A stretch of DNA of 59,229 nucleotides. It comes from Bacteroides sp. Its GTDB lineage: Bacteria; Bacteroidota; Bacteroidia; Bacteroidales; Bacteroidaceae. The notes under the pieces were generated by a model. That model searched no databases and was not told the DNA's origin. It saw only the letters and a list, made by a program, of their open reading frames with translations. Below are positions 23,491 to 33,062 of the stretch, piece by piece; position 1 is the first letter of the stretch; every line of letters begins with the position of its first letter. Where the stretch lies: assembly GCA_017472925.1 (NCBI GenBank), contig JAFUNS010000039.1:1-59229 (forward strand). Reading direction: 5' to 3'. The translations under genes were made by a program, and so were the position numbers.

Positions 23491-25269
23491 ATGGAAAACT
23501 ATATTGTTTCGGCACGGAAATACCGCCCGTCTACCTTTGATTCGGTAGTGGGACAACGTGCTCTGACCACCACATTGAAAAATGCCATTGCAACCGGCAA
23601 GTTGGCTCATGCCTACTTGTTCTGTGGGCCACGAGGAGTGGGAAAAACCACTTGTGCACGCATCTTTGCCAAGACCATCAATTGCTTGAACCCTGCTGCA
23701 GATGGCGAGGCATGCAACCAATGCGAATCTTGCCAAGCATTCAACGAACAACGCTCGTATAACATCCACGAACTTGATGCGGCTTCGAACAACTCGGTAG
23801 ACGATATCCGCTCGCTCATCGAACAAGTCCGTATCCCGCCTCAAATCGGTAAATATAAAGTATACATCATTGACGAGGTGCACATGCTCTCGCAAGCAGC
23901 CTTCAATGCCTTCCTGAAGACACTTGAAGAACCACCTCACCATGCCATCTTCATTCTGGCTACCACCGAAAAGCATAAGATTCTACCTACCATCCTGAGC
24001 CGATGCCAGATATATGACTTCAACCGCATGGGAGTGAACGATACGGTAGGACACTTGCAATATGTGGCACAGAAGGAAAACATTCAGGTAGAGCCCGAAG
24101 CACTGACGGTTATTGCCCAAAAGGCCGACGGAGGGATGCGCGATGCACTATCCATCTTTGACCAGGTGGCCAGCTTTACAGGTGGAAACATCACCTACAA
24201 AGGGGTCATAGAAAATCTGAATGTGCTGGATTATGAATATTACTTCAAGCTGACCGACAGCTTCCTGACCAACAAGGTTTCTGATGCTATCCTGCTACTG
24301 AATGAAGTATTGAAGAAAGGATTTGATGGAAGCCACTTCATTACAGGACTGGCCTCACACTTCCGCGACCTGCTGGTGAGCAAAGACCCTGCTACCCTAC
24401 CCTTGTTGGAAGTAGGTGATGGCATACGCCAACGTTATCAGGAACAAGCGCAAAAATGCGACCAGAAGTTCTTGTATCGTGCCATGAAGTTGGCCAACGA
24501 TTGCGACCTGAACTACAGGGCAAGCAAGAACAAGCGCTTGTTGGTAGAGTTGACACTTATTCAATGTGCCCAACTCACCTTGCCCGATGCAGACGACTTG
24601 GTTGGTGGGCGTAGCCCTAAGAGAAGATTAAAACCCATATTCACGCAACAAGCTACTACTGAAGTAGCCAAGCAAGCCCAGTCACAGACAGGGAATGCCG
24701 TTGCACCAACTACGAATAACGAAGTTAATACGGGTGTACGAAAAAGCCCATTGCCGGAGATCAAAAACGAAAGAAAAATTCCGGTAGTGAAGGCCAACAG
24801 GATTGGTATGTCCATGCGAAACATTGTAACCAATGGACAAGCCAAGCCCACCGAAGTACGCCCCCAACAACCAGCAGCTACCAACCAAGCTGACTACGAA
24901 GACTATATGTTCAACGCCAAGGACTTGAGCTACTACTGGCGTGACTTTGCCAACAATCATCTGCCTATAGAAGAAAAGGCCAACTCGGCCCGCATGATGA
25001 ACATGACTCCCAAACTCTTGAACGACACCACTTTCGAAGTGCTGGTAGACAATGAAATGGTAGAGAAATACATGCACAAATTGCTCCCCGATATTCAAGC
25101 CTATTTGCGTGAGCAATTGCATAATCGGAAAATAACCATGACGGTACGTGTAAGTGCCCCCAATGAAGTGGTACGCGCCTATAGCCAAGCCGAACGCTTT
25201 GTACTGATGAGCAAACGAAATCCCAAACTGATGAAGTTGAAAGAAGTTTTCGGGTTGGAGTTGAATTAA
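23491..25269 (+). CDS. dnaX: DNA polymerase III subunit gamma/tau
   Basis: The 592-residue clamp-loader ATPase has Walker A GPRGVGKTT (residues 46-54), a zinc module with Cys65, 75, 78 and 81, Walker B IDEVHMLS, the sensor/arginine-finger SRCQ, and a long C-terminal tau-like tail. It loads the beta clamp and links the polymerase to the replisome. The ATG at 23491 lies 30 bp after TACATTTG (23453-23460). The residue 370-470 linker is low complexity, rich in Gln, Thr and Lys, as usual for tau linkers. Convergent with the porin gene across a family A repeat. Confidence 0.98.
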   Translation: MENYIVSARKYRPSTFDSVVGQRALTTTLKNAIATGKLAHAYLFCGPRGVGKTTCARIFAKTINCLNPAADGEACNQCESCQAFNEQRSYNIHELDAASNNSVDDIRSLIEQVRIPPQIGKYKVYIIDEVHMLSQAAFNAFLKTLEEPPHHAIFILATTEKHKILPTILSRCQIYDFNRMGVNDTVGHLQYVAQKENIQVEPEALTVIAQKADGGMRDALSIFDQVASFTGGNITYKGVIENLNVLDYEYYFKLTDSFLTNKVSDAILLLNEVLKKGFDGSHFITGLASHFRDLLVSKDPATLPLLEVGDGIRQRYQEQAQKCDQKFLYRAMKLANDCDLNYRASKNKRLLVELTLIQCAQLTLPDADDLVGGRSPKRRLKPIFTQQATTEVAKQAQSQTGNAVAPTTNNEVNTGVRKSPLPEIKNERKIPVVKANRIGMSMRNIVTNGQAKPTEVRPQQPAATNQADYEDYMFNAKDLSYYWRDFANNHLPIEEKANSARMMNMTPKLLNDTTFEVLVDNEMVEKYMHKLLPDIQAYLREQLHNRKITMTVRVSAPNEVVRAYSQAERFVLMSKRNPKLMKLKEVFGLELN

Positions 25270-25300
25270 GAAGAAATAATGAAAGTGTATCATTAATTAA

Positions 25301-25419
25301 TTAGGCACGGATTACACGGATTAATACGGTTTTTAGTGTATGTTTACATTAAATTTATCCGTAAAATCTGTGTAATCCGTGCCTAAAAATTAGTGGATGC
25401 GCATTTTAACACATCCACA
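25301..25419. repeat. Family A repeat, copy 3, plus GTGGATG hairpin
   Basis: The A element at 25301-25388 is followed by GTGGATGCG...CACATCCAC (25393-25419), an extension also seen after copy 4. It lies between convergent dnaX and the porin gene and may act as a two-way terminator. Confidence 0.88.
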
Positions 25420-25423
25420 TTAT

Positions 25424-26695
25424 TTAGAACGAGTAAGTGGCACTCAACACCAATCGGTTGTTCGCTACCGAGTGAGTATCGGTTACCTTACCATTCTTTT
25501 GATTCTTGCCATACCAAGCGGTAGTGTAGTTATATTCGGCACCAATCTTCCAATGAGGCACATTATAAGTGAGTTCGAATGTAGTGCTCAACAATTGGTC
25601 GATGTTGGTTCCTGTACCATAAATAGCCTTGTTGTCGCCCATTTCCATATCATCGGCTGTACCCAAGTTCTTGATGTAACCGATGAAGATACCCGGTTTC
25701 CATTTCTTACCATATACAATGTTAATCCAGTTGCTGGAATTGCGGAAAGGAGTATACTCGCGCTTGCCGGTCTTGCTATCTTGAGATTTTACCGCATAAC
25801 CGCCCAACATGGATGTGTGGGTGAAGTTAGCGCCCAATGTACTCTTGGCAGCCAAGAAAAGCTTGTCCTTCTGATACTTGATGTGTGCTTCGTAAGAGAA
25901 GGTAGTGACACGTTCGTCAACCTTATAAGTGTTTCCATCACCACCAATGGCCTTGGTACGAGGAGCAATGGAGAGCATATCCACACCTACACCCAAAATC
26001 CATCCGTTGGCCTTGTAATCCAAGTTCATCGCCAATTCAGGGATGTTCGAGTTCTTGTGCGGATACTGATTACGTGCATTACCCTTACCAGTACCATCAT
26101 CGGCAGTAGGGCCATGCGACTTGAATTGCGATTGCCATACAGCAGCCAACTGGAACTGCATAGGACCACTGTTGTGACGATAACGGATTTGGGGTGCACG
26201 ACCGAAGGGTTGGAAAGGCGAACCTGTATTCAAGTTCAGGATTTGGGGAGAAACCTCACCAAAGAACGGATGTGAAGTCTGACCCACCAACAACTTGTCC
26301 TTGCCCCAATCGAAATTGAAATAGGCATGGCGCAAACGAAGGGCCGAAAGATTATCATTTCCATTACCACGGAAGTCGAACTCAATCTTGGCAGATGTCT
26401 TGGCCTTGCCAATCATAGGACCCGCAAAATCAAAACCCATACGAGAGTATACGGTATACATGTTGCTATTGTCCGAGCCATTGATATCGTTACCATTAGC
26501 ATCGAGCACCTCATCCTTGGGGTACGAATAGAACAATCCGTCTACCGACTGGACATTGTCACGACTATTGTAATAAAAATCTGTACGGACATGACCATAA
26601 ATCTTCAGGCTCATATCCTTACCTAAGTTAATTTGCGCCATGCCACTCATAGCCATCAGCGCAGACAAAAACGTCAATGTAATTCTTTTCATCAC
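25424..26695 (-). CDS. DcaP-like trimeric outer-membrane porin
   Basis: The 423-residue protein has a signal peptide (MKRITLTFLSALMAMSGMAQ) followed by a beta-barrel with alternating amphipathic strands (LKIYGHVRTDFYYNSR, TSAKIEFDFRG, HAYFNFDWGKDKLLVGQTSHPFFGE) and a C-terminal aromatic residue (ATYSF). The pattern matches DcaP-type porins of Bacteroidetes, which pass small anionic solutes. The substrate is not known here. It lies eight bases downstream of the TlpA-like gene on the same strand, so the two probably share a transcript. Confidence 0.87.
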   Translation of the reverse strand: MMKRITLTFLSALMAMSGMAQINLGKDMSLKIYGHVRTDFYYNSRDNVQSVDGLFYSYPKDEVLDANGNDINGSDNSNMYTVYSRMGFDFAGPMIGKAKTSAKIEFDFRGNGNDNLSALRLRHAYFNFDWGKDKLLVGQTSHPFFGEVSPQILNLNTGSPFQPFGRAPQIRYRHNSGPMQFQLAAVWQSQFKSHGPTADDGTGKGNARNQYPHKNSNIPELAMNLDYKANGWILGVGVDMLSIAPRTKAIGGDGNTYKVDERVTTFSYEAHIKYQKDKLFLAAKSTLGANFTHTSMLGGYAVKSQDSKTGKREYTPFRNSSNWINIVYGKKWKPGIFIGYIKNLGTADDMEMGDNKAIYGTGTNIDQLLSTTFELTYNVPHWKIGAEYNYTTAWYGKNQKNGKVTDTHSVANNRLVLSATYSF

Positions 26696-26703
26696 TCTTT
26701 ATC

Positions 26704-27702
26704 TTATTTCAATACTTCTGCTAATTTGTTCAACAAGTCCTCGCCTTCCAAACCTACGGCTAAGATTTCACCTTCTGGGCTAAGCAAGAAACTGGTGGGT
26801 ACCCAACGGATGGCATAAAGTACCGCTACATCCGAACTCCAATCCTTCAAATCAGAAACATGTGTCCAAGTGAGGTTGTCCTTTTCAATAGCAGCCAACC
26901 AAGCTTCTTTGGTTCTATCGAGCGATACACCCAAAACAGTAAAATTCTTATCCTTGTATTGGTTCCATGCCTTCACAATGTTAGGATTTTCCTTGCGGCA
27001 ATCGGGGCACCAAGCAGCCCAGAAATCCACCAACACATATTTGCCACGGAAGGAAGACAAGCTCACAGGATTGCCTTCGGTATCGGGCAAAGTAAAATCG
27101 GGAGCAATGGCACCTACCTGCACCTTTTCCAAACGGGCGATAATACCTTCCAATTGCTTGATGTAGGCTGTTCCATCCAACGAGACATCAAACTTGCCAC
27201 GAATTTCCTTCAACTGGTTCAAGTCGAACTGGTAAGAAAGATTGTTGGCCAAGAAATAAGCAGGTACGGCCGAAGCAGGATGTGCCATAATCAAACTATC
27301 GATGCTGAAATCCTTGTTACGAAGCTTGGATGCATTTTGCTTGTAGAGGTCGTTAATGGGTGAACCGACTACCTCCAATTTATTTTCGTCTTCGTTCAGT
27401 TTTAATGTTACCGATTCGTTATCCAGGAAGAACACTTGCGGACGACGGGCATCCTTTTGTGTACTGATTCCATACGCCATGGGCTCGTCCACACAACCTT
27501 CGAACTTGAATGCTCCATTAGTAATCTGAGCCGAGTCTACCAACACAAAATTCTTTTCTACACTCTTCTTGAGGTAAACCATACCTTCTTGAACACCAAC
27601 TACTTCTCCTTCGAGTTTGTAGCCTTTCTTTTCTTCCGAGCAAGATGTCATCAGGCTCATAGCCAATGCACCACCCAACATTAAATTAACCAGTCTTTTC
27701 AT
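26704..27702 (-). CDS. TlpA-like thiol-disulfide lipoprotein with DUF4369 domain
   Basis: This 332-residue lipoprotein (lipobox LMTSC, Cys21) has an N-terminal DUF4369 domain (KLEGEVVGVQEGMVYLKKSVE) and a C-terminal thioredoxin-fold AhpC/TSA-Redoxin domain with WCPDC active-site cysteines and the cis-proline region RWVPTSFLL. It probably reduces disulfides or cytochrome-type thiols in the periplasm. The CPDC dipeptide differs from thioredoxin CGPC and is usual for this Bacteroidetes family. A promoter box TAATTTTG lies at 27729-27722. The porin gene follows directly. Confidence 0.93.
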   Translation of the reverse strand: MKRLVNLMLGGALAMSLMTSCSEEKKGYKLEGEVVGVQEGMVYLKKSVEKNFVLVDSAQITNGAFKFEGCVDEPMAYGISTQKDARRPQVFFLDNESVTLKLNEDENKLEVVGSPINDLYKQNASKLRNKDFSIDSLIMAHPASAVPAYFLANNLSYQFDLNQLKEIRGKFDVSLDGTAYIKQLEGIIARLEKVQVGAIAPDFTLPDTEGNPVSLSSFRGKYVLVDFWAAWCPDCRKENPNIVKAWNQYKDKNFTVLGVSLDRTKEAWLAAIEKDNLTWTHVSDLKDWSSDVAVLYAIRWVPTSFLLSPEGEILAVGLEGEDLLNKLAEVLK

Positions 27703-27730
27703 CTTATTTTTAATTTGGGTGCAAAATTAC

Positions 27731-27768
27731 AAAAAAAGAATCAGACAATGAAGCTTCATTGTCTGATT
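27731..27768 (-). terminator. Perfect palindromic terminator after the PepSY-like genes
   Basis: AATCAGACAATGAAG and CTTCATTGTCTGATT (27739-27768) form a perfect palindrome. On the minus strand it is followed by CTTTTTTT. It separates the PepSY-like operon from the TlpA-like promoter. Confidence 0.9.
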
Positions 27769-27789
27769 ACTTATATTATCCTACGAATT

Positions 27790-28284
27790 TCAGAAAGAAA
27801 TGGTGGGAAGCACATCGTCATTTTCCTTATCTTCCACATCCTTCAACAACAATCCATCCTGTGAATAGAACAACTTGCGGTCTCTTTGTCCGGCCTTCTT
27901 TACTTCTATCAGGTAGAATGTTTTATCGGGACATTCGTATTTATCAATATCATCTACTGTCCATTGGGAATATCCGCTCGATTGGAAGGTGGTTTGCACG
28001 GCTTCTGGCAACAAGGTCAGGTTTCGCCCAAAATCACTTTCCGTCATCCTCCAACTACCTTGATTGTCGTACCATGCTTCCACATCCATACCATCTTGTT
28101 GGAATTCGGCCACATAATAACCGGCTTTTCTTTCCCATTCCACCCAGGTTGCATCGGGAAATTTGTCATTGAACGCATTTTCTATCACTTCCGGGAGATT
28201 GGTTACATCGTCATTATCGTCGCAACCGGTAAACCCTACCACTCCCCACAAAGCCAAGCACCAAATTAACAATTTACTTTTCAT
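27790..28284 (-). CDS. PepSY-like (DUF2874) lipoprotein
   Basis: From the ATG at 28284 the protein has 164 residues, with a lipoprotein signal (VVGFTGC), an acidic stretch DDNDD and two PepSY-like repeats (LPEVIENAFNDKFPDATWVEWERK..., LPEAVQTTFQSSGYSQWTVDDI...). The family is periplasmic or surface-exposed with unproven function, and often sits beside two-component systems. It lies 25 bp downstream of a second PepSY-like gene and ends in a strong terminator, so the two form a short operon next to the histidine kinase gene. Confidence 0.85.
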   Translation of the reverse strand: MKSKLLIWCLALWGVVGFTGCDDNDDVTNLPEVIENAFNDKFPDATWVEWERKAGYYVAEFQQDGMDVEAWYDNQGSWRMTESDFGRNLTLLPEAVQTTFQSSGYSQWTVDDIDKYECPDKTFYLIEVKKAGQRDRKLFYSQDGLLLKDVEDKENDDVLPTISF

Positions 28285-28309
28285 AGCCAATTTCCTTTCA
28301 TTCGTTAAA

Positions 28310-28747
28310 TCAATGATCCAATTCGATTACCCGGAATCTCTTGTCGAACTTGATATCCCAACCATTGGTCAGTTCCACATCATAATCTTTGCGGTCCTTT
28401 TCAATTTGCTTGATTTTTGCATTGGGATAATTCTTGCTTACATAAGACTGGATAGCCGATGGTGCAATGCCTTGTGGTACTGAGGTATGTTCGCAATCAA
28501 CATTCTTCCATTCGCCTTTATTGTCGAACTCCACCTTGTCGCCATTGGTAAAGATTACATCGTAACTCTTGCTCAAGAAATCGGTTTCCATCTTGGCCAA
28601 AGCCACTTGCTTGTCGGCAAAATACTTCTTGATGAATTGTTGGGCCTTTTGTGGCAACTGGTCGACAGTAATCGGTCTGTCTTCTACGGCTTGAACTGAT
28701 ACACTCAAAGTAAACAAAGCTACTAATACTAATAACATCTTCTTCAT
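28310..28747 (-). CDS. PepSY-like (DUF2874) periplasmic protein
   Basis: The 145-residue protein has a cleavable signal peptide (MKKMLLVLVALFTLSVSVQA) and two PepSY-like repeats (LPQKAQQFIKKYFADKQVALAKME..., APSAIQSYVSKNYPNAKIKQIEK...) ending GWDIKFDKRFRVIELDH. Function is not established. Proteins of this type are strongly regulated by adjacent two-component systems in several Bacteroides. Its upstream region contains two TTCTGAA copies at 11-bp spacing (28813-28830), the same pattern as in the response regulator's own upstream region. Confidence 0.87.
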   Translation of the reverse strand: MKKMLLVLVALFTLSVSVQAVEDRPITVDQLPQKAQQFIKKYFADKQVALAKMETDFLSKSYDVIFTNGDKVEFDNKGEWKNVDCEHTSVPQGIAPSAIQSYVSKNYPNAKIKQIEKDRKDYDVELTNGWDIKFDKRFRVIELDH

Positions 28748-28812
28748 AATGATTCCTCCTATTATTTATTTGAACATTTAATTAATTTTTCTATTGCAAA
28801 GATGATACCCAA

Positions 28813-28830
28813 TTCTGAAAAGATTCTGAA
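28813..28830. promoter_or_regulatory. Candidate response-regulator direct repeat before the PepSY-like genes
   Basis: ATTCTGAA is repeated with an 11-bp period (CTGAA at 28815 and 28826), the spacing used by OmpR/PhoB-type tandem half-sites. It lies about 70 bp upstream of the PepSY-like start. Confidence 0.5.
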
Positions 28831-28890
28831 GTTTTCGTCTTCTCTGCATTTTTTTTTGAAAAAACATTCTTTTCGGAGAAATGTTCATTA

Positions 28891-30162
28891 TTAGTGGCTT
28901 ATAATAAAAGTATGATGCTGATTGACAAACTCATAACGCACCTGCAAACCGAAATGAGAACATACGGCATGTACAATGGCCAAACCCAAACCGGTAGAAC
29001 CTTCCTTCTTTTTTCCTTGATAGAAACGTTGGAATACTTTTTTTCCATCGAGTGGCATATCATCGCCCGTATTTTGGAAGAAAAGTCCTTCTGCCGACAT
29101 TTGTATATGGATTTGTCCGTTATCCCGATTGTGCACAAATGCATTCTTCAGCAGGTTGGTGATGAGCACCACGGCAAGTGTTTCGTTCATTTTTACACAG
29201 AACGTTCCCTTTTCTTCTACGTTCAAGGTAATGTTCCTGTACGCATAGGCTTCCTGATAATCAACTACATAGCGATGCAACAACTGATTCAGATTTACTT
29301 CGCTTACCTCCGAGAACTGTCGATTTTCTATCTTTGAAAGCAACAACAACGATTTGTTCAGTTTGGTTACATGTTCCAATGTCTGGTGAGTCTTTGCCAA
29401 TTCTTCCAACTGGGTTTCGGAAAGCGAATCATCATCCAACAACATTTCAATACGATTTCTACATATAGCTAAAGGTGTCTGCATTTCGTGTGATGCATGA
29501 CCGATAAACAGCTTTTGTTGTTCGTAAAGTGCCTCGCTATGAGCCGCATAATTGGATACAGCCTCGTTCAATTTACGGAATTCAGTAATGTCAGTAGGAT
29601 TGTCCAATGGAGTATATGTCCCACCCAACCGATTATTGTCCAACCAAGCCAACAAGCGATAAAATGGTTTCATGCTCCGGCGGAACACCCATACATGGAT
29701 AATGAGAAAAGCCAACAGCATCACTCCATACAAGCTCAAAATCATTATGAGGATGGTATGTATCAAATCGGCTTTTTCGACGGTAGGAATGGATACTTGC
29801 AATTCAAAATATTGCTCTTCCTTGTCCTTGAAAATGGTAGTCAGTATACGAGCTGGTTCTGTCTCTTTCTTGGCTTCGATATAAACCATGGAATCCTTGT
29901 AACAAATGTGTGAGTGGGATTGGGCATAGTCCAGATCGACAGGCTTCAGGAAATATTGGTTATTCGACCCGCTTGCCTGCGAGGGAAGTTCTTCACCTGC
30001 CAACGAACGGATAATGATCAGTTCGGTATAGTCTTCCAACGTATCATCCACCTCATCATTTATTTCACCCATCATGGCATAATAGAAATACACCGCCCAA
30101 AGAGTGAGTACCAACACAATGCCTATCGACAAATGCAGGAATACCCTATAAAACAATTTCAT
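28891..30162 (-). CDS. Two-component sensor histidine kinase
   Basis: The 423-residue kinase has two membrane helices (about residues 8-30 and 137-162) flanking a periplasmic sensor of about 105 residues, then a HAMP-like linker, a HisKA dimerisation domain with H-box IGHASHEMQTPLA, and a HATPase domain (N-box LLKNAFVHN, G-box GSTGLGLAIVHAVC). It phosphorylates the response regulator encoded 17 bp upstream. The signal is unknown. Neighbours (PepSY-like proteins, TonB receptor) suggest an envelope or metal/haem-type stimulus, but this is inference. Confidence 0.95.
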   Translation of the reverse strand: MKLFYRVFLHLSIGIVLVLTLWAVYFYYAMMGEINDEVDDTLEDYTELIIIRSLAGEELPSQASGSNNQYFLKPVDLDYAQSHSHICYKDSMVYIEAKKETEPARILTTIFKDKEEQYFELQVSIPTVEKADLIHTILIMILSLYGVMLLAFLIIHVWVFRRSMKPFYRLLAWLDNNRLGGTYTPLDNPTDITEFRKLNEAVSNYAAHSEALYEQQKLFIGHASHEMQTPLAICRNRIEMLLDDDSLSETQLEELAKTHQTLEHVTKLNKSLLLLSKIENRQFSEVSEVNLNQLLHRYVVDYQEAYAYRNITLNVEEKGTFCVKMNETLAVVLITNLLKNAFVHNRDNGQIHIQMSAEGLFFQNTGDDMPLDGKKVFQRFYQGKKKEGSTGLGLAIVHAVCSHFGLQVRYEFVNQHHTFIISH

Positions 30163-30179
30163 ACCTACCTCCTTTTCCT

Positions 30180-30857
30180 TTACTCTATCACCAATTTATA
30201 TCCCAATCCATATACAGCCTTCACCTCTATGGTAGCACCAGCTTCCTTCAGTTTCTTACGTAAGTTCTTCATTTGGGCATAGATAAAGTCAAAGTTATCC
30301 ACTTGGTCGATGTGGTCACCCCACACCGACTCGGCCAGCAAATTCTTATTTACCATCCGGTTGGGCCTATTCATAAAATAATGCAGAATATCGTATTCCT
30401 TCCGGCTTAATTCCAATTGTTTACCTGCCACCCATACCTGAAAGCTATCGGGCAACAAGCGCACATTTCCCTGTTCAATGCTATGCTCCCCATCCCGATG
30501 TTTCCTGCGGAGCACACTCTTTACCCTTGCCGTAAGTTCAGCCAGGTGGAAAGGCTTGGGCAGATAGTCATCGGCGCCCAAATCCAGTCCCAGGACCTTG
30601 TCTTCCAACGAATCCTTGGCCGATATGATGATGACATTTTCTTTCTTCCTTATCTTCTTGAGATGTTCCAACAAGTCCAGTCCATTTCCATCGGGCAGCA
30701 TCACATCCAACAAGATACAATCGTAGTCATACACCTCCACCTTGTCCATAGCGGTAAAGAAATCGGGTGCTACCTCTACTACAAAGCGTTCCTTCTCCAA
30801 CGAACGTTGAATCAATTCCCTCAACGAAGGATCGTCTTCTACTATCAAAATCTTCAT
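30180..30857 (-). CDS. OmpR-family response regulator
   Basis: From the ATG at 30857 the protein has 225 residues: receiver domain with D8, D9, phospho-acceptor D51 (CILLDVMLPDG) and K in LPKPFHLAEL, then a winged-helix OmpR-type output domain (LELSRKEYDILHYFMNRPNRMVNK, DFIYAQMKNLRKKL). An upstream TTG at 30875 is less likely. It pairs with the kinase directly downstream. The upstream region has CTGAA copies at 11-bp spacing, suggesting autoregulation and possible control of the divergent TonB receptor gene. Confidence 0.95.
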   Translation of the reverse strand: MKILIVEDDPSLRELIQRSLEKERFVVEVAPDFFTAMDKVEVYDYDCILLDVMLPDGNGLDLLEHLKKIRKKENVIIISAKDSLEDKVLGLDLGADDYLPKPFHLAELTARVKSVLRRKHRDGEHSIEQGNVRLLPDSFQVWVAGKQLELSRKEYDILHYFMNRPNRMVNKNLLAESVWGDHIDQVDNFDFIYAQMKNLRKKLKEAGATIEVKAVYGLGYKLVIE

Positions 30858-30900
30858 AGGCTTTTCTTTTGACAAGTTTGCTTACAAAGTAAAGATTAAT

Positions 30901-30918
30901 TTCTGAAATAAAACTGAA
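30901..30918. promoter_or_regulatory. Candidate response-regulator direct repeat in the regulator/TonB receptor gap
   Basis: TTCTGAAATAAAACTGAA holds CTGAA at 30903 and 30914, again an 11-bp period. Shared by the divergent response regulator and TonB receptor genes. Confidence 0.5.
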
Positions 30919-31022
30919 ATCATAGAAATATTTATAAAAAAACTATCACAAACTTTCCTTGGCTACAAAAATTGAACAAACCTTGTTGAAATTCGTTTTT
31001 ATATCACAATCAAAAACTAATT

Positions 31023-33050
31023 ATGGACTTGAATAAAATGCTTTTCATGGTAGGAATGGCCTCAACCACTTATGCCCTTCCTTGTTTAGGAAACAACGAC
31101 ACCATTCCTCCTACCGACTCCCTTCGAAACATCCTGATGGATGAGGTAATCGTGACCAATCAAGTGAATCACTTAAGCGAGATAGCTAAAGTAGATTTGC
31201 AAGTAAGCCCAGTAAACTCTTCGCAAGAAATACTACAGAAGGTGCCTGGACTCTTCATTGCCCAACATGCCGGTGGAGGAAAAGCCGAACAATTGTTTCT
31301 TCGAGGGTTCGACCTCGACCATGGTACCGATATACATATCTCTGTAGATGGGATGCCGGTCAATATGGTGACCCATGCCCACGGACAAGGGTATGCCGAT
31401 CTACATTTTCTTCAACCCGAAACCATTGAACTGATTGACTTCGACAAGGGACCTTATCATGCCGACAAGGGTGATTTGGCCACAGCCGGCTATGTGGCTT
31501 TCAAGACCAAAGACCGCATGGAGAACGAAGTGTCCCTGGAACTTGGCCAATATAACACCCAGCGATATCGGGCCTCTTTCTCGCTACTGAACAACGATAC
31601 ACAAAGCCTGTATGTAAGCAGCTCCTTCCTCACCACCGACGGATATTTCGATGCTCCCCAAAACTTCGACCGGCTCAATCTCATGGCCAAATACACGCAA
31701 TGGAATGAAAACTCTCGGTTCAACATCATCCTTTCGCACTTCGACAGCCATTGGGATGCCTCCGGACAAATACCCCAACGCGTGGTAGATAAAGGTATCA
31801 TAGGCCGATTTGGAGCCTTGGACGATACAGAAGGCGGGAACACCAGTCGCACCCACCTCAACTTCCTGCACACCCGGAATTGGGACAATGGAGCAAGACT
31901 CAACAATAGTGTGTGGCTCTCGCATTATCGGTTCAATCTGTACTCCAACTTCACCTTTTTCTTGAATGACCCTATCCATGGAGACCAAATCAACCAAACC
32001 GAGAAGCGATTGGGGGCTGGTGCCAATAGCGACTACACCCATCCCATCCGTTGTGGAAACCTGAATGGCGACTTTCAGGCAGGCCTCGGATTCCGCTATG
32101 ATCACATCGACGATTTGGCCCTTCATCATACCGTCAGTAGGGAACGAATTGGCACCTTTGCTCTGGGCGATGCTCAGGAAAGTAGCCTGTATGGATACAT
32201 CGGAACCAATCTGGAATGGGGCAAATGGATAATCAATCCCGCTATCCGTATGGATGCCTTCCGTTTTGGCTATACCGACCGGATGGCCGAAGGTTACCTC
32301 AACCGACAAGAATCGAAAACCATCCTCAGCCCCAAGCTGAACTTCCTTTACCGGCTCAACCCACACACCCAGTTCTTCCTGAAAATGGGCAAGGGATTTC
32401 ATAGCAACGATGCCCGAGTAGTGGTGGCCGAAGAAGGGAAATCCATCCTCCCGGCTGCTTATGGAGCCGATTTGGGTGCCTTGTGGAAACCTTTCCCATC
32501 CCTGGTGCTCAATGCCACTCTTTGGTACCTGCACATGGATCAGGAGTTTGTTTATGTGGGCGACGAAGCGGTAGTAGAGGCCGGAGGGAAAACCCGTCGG
32601 TATGGGGTGGATTTGGGCCTTCGTTGGGAATTCCTGCGTCAGTTTTATCTACAGGCCGACTATACTTATAGCCATGCCCGAAGCATAGGCGAGCCTAAGG
32701 GTGAAGATTACATTCCGCTGGCTCCCATCCATACCTTCGTGGCCGGACTGAACTACAAGCACAAGGGGTGGACAGGGAACCTCCGATGCCGGTTCATGGG
32801 CAATCGTCCTGCCAACGAGGACTATTCCCTTACCGCAAAAGGCTATTGGCTTACCGATGTCAATCTATCCTATCGATGGAAGAACCTCACGGGCGGAATC
32901 ATCATCGAAAACTTGTTTGATGTAGCCTGGAACGAAGCCCAGTTTGCCACCGAAACCCGCTTGCCCAACGAGGCTGAGCCGGTAACTGAAATACATTTCA
33001 CCCCCGGCACTCCCTTTAATGCCCGATGTTTTGTAACTTTGCAATTCTAA
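31023..33050 (+). CDS. TonB-dependent outer-membrane receptor
   Basis: This 675-residue receptor lacks the CarboxypepD_reg extension of SusC-type proteins. It has a signal peptide, a short TonB-box-like MDEVIVTNQ, a plug domain (NSSQEILQKVPGLFI, EQLFLRGFDLDHGTDIHISVDGMPVN) and a 22-strand-type barrel ending in RCFVTLQF with the C-terminal Phe expected for Bam insertion. The HAHGQGYADLHF stretch is His-rich, which might fit a metal or metal-chelate ligand, but the substrate is unknown. It is divergent from the response regulator gene, probably under its control, and followed by crcB after 12 bp. Confidence 0.93.
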   Translation: MDLNKMLFMVGMASTTYALPCLGNNDTIPPTDSLRNILMDEVIVTNQVNHLSEIAKVDLQVSPVNSSQEILQKVPGLFIAQHAGGGKAEQLFLRGFDLDHGTDIHISVDGMPVNMVTHAHGQGYADLHFLQPETIELIDFDKGPYHADKGDLATAGYVAFKTKDRMENEVSLELGQYNTQRYRASFSLLNNDTQSLYVSSSFLTTDGYFDAPQNFDRLNLMAKYTQWNENSRFNIILSHFDSHWDASGQIPQRVVDKGIIGRFGALDDTEGGNTSRTHLNFLHTRNWDNGARLNNSVWLSHYRFNLYSNFTFFLNDPIHGDQINQTEKRLGAGANSDYTHPIRCGNLNGDFQAGLGFRYDHIDDLALHHTVSRERIGTFALGDAQESSLYGYIGTNLEWGKWIINPAIRMDAFRFGYTDRMAEGYLNRQESKTILSPKLNFLYRLNPHTQFFLKMGKGFHSNDARVVVAEEGKSILPAAYGADLGALWKPFPSLVLNATLWYLHMDQEFVYVGDEAVVEAGGKTRRYGVDLGLRWEFLRQFYLQADYTYSHARSIGEPKGEDYIPLAPIHTFVAGLNYKHKGWTGNLRCRFMGNRPANEDYSLTAKGYWLTDVNLSYRWKNLTGGIIIENLFDVAWNEAQFATETRLPNEAEPVTEIHFTPGTPFNARCFVTLQF

Positions 33051-33062
33051 ACAGATACACTT

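Noticed and set aside
33051-33062. Fluoride riboswitch before crcB
   Set aside because: The gap to the TonB receptor gene is only 12 bp, too short for the aptamer.
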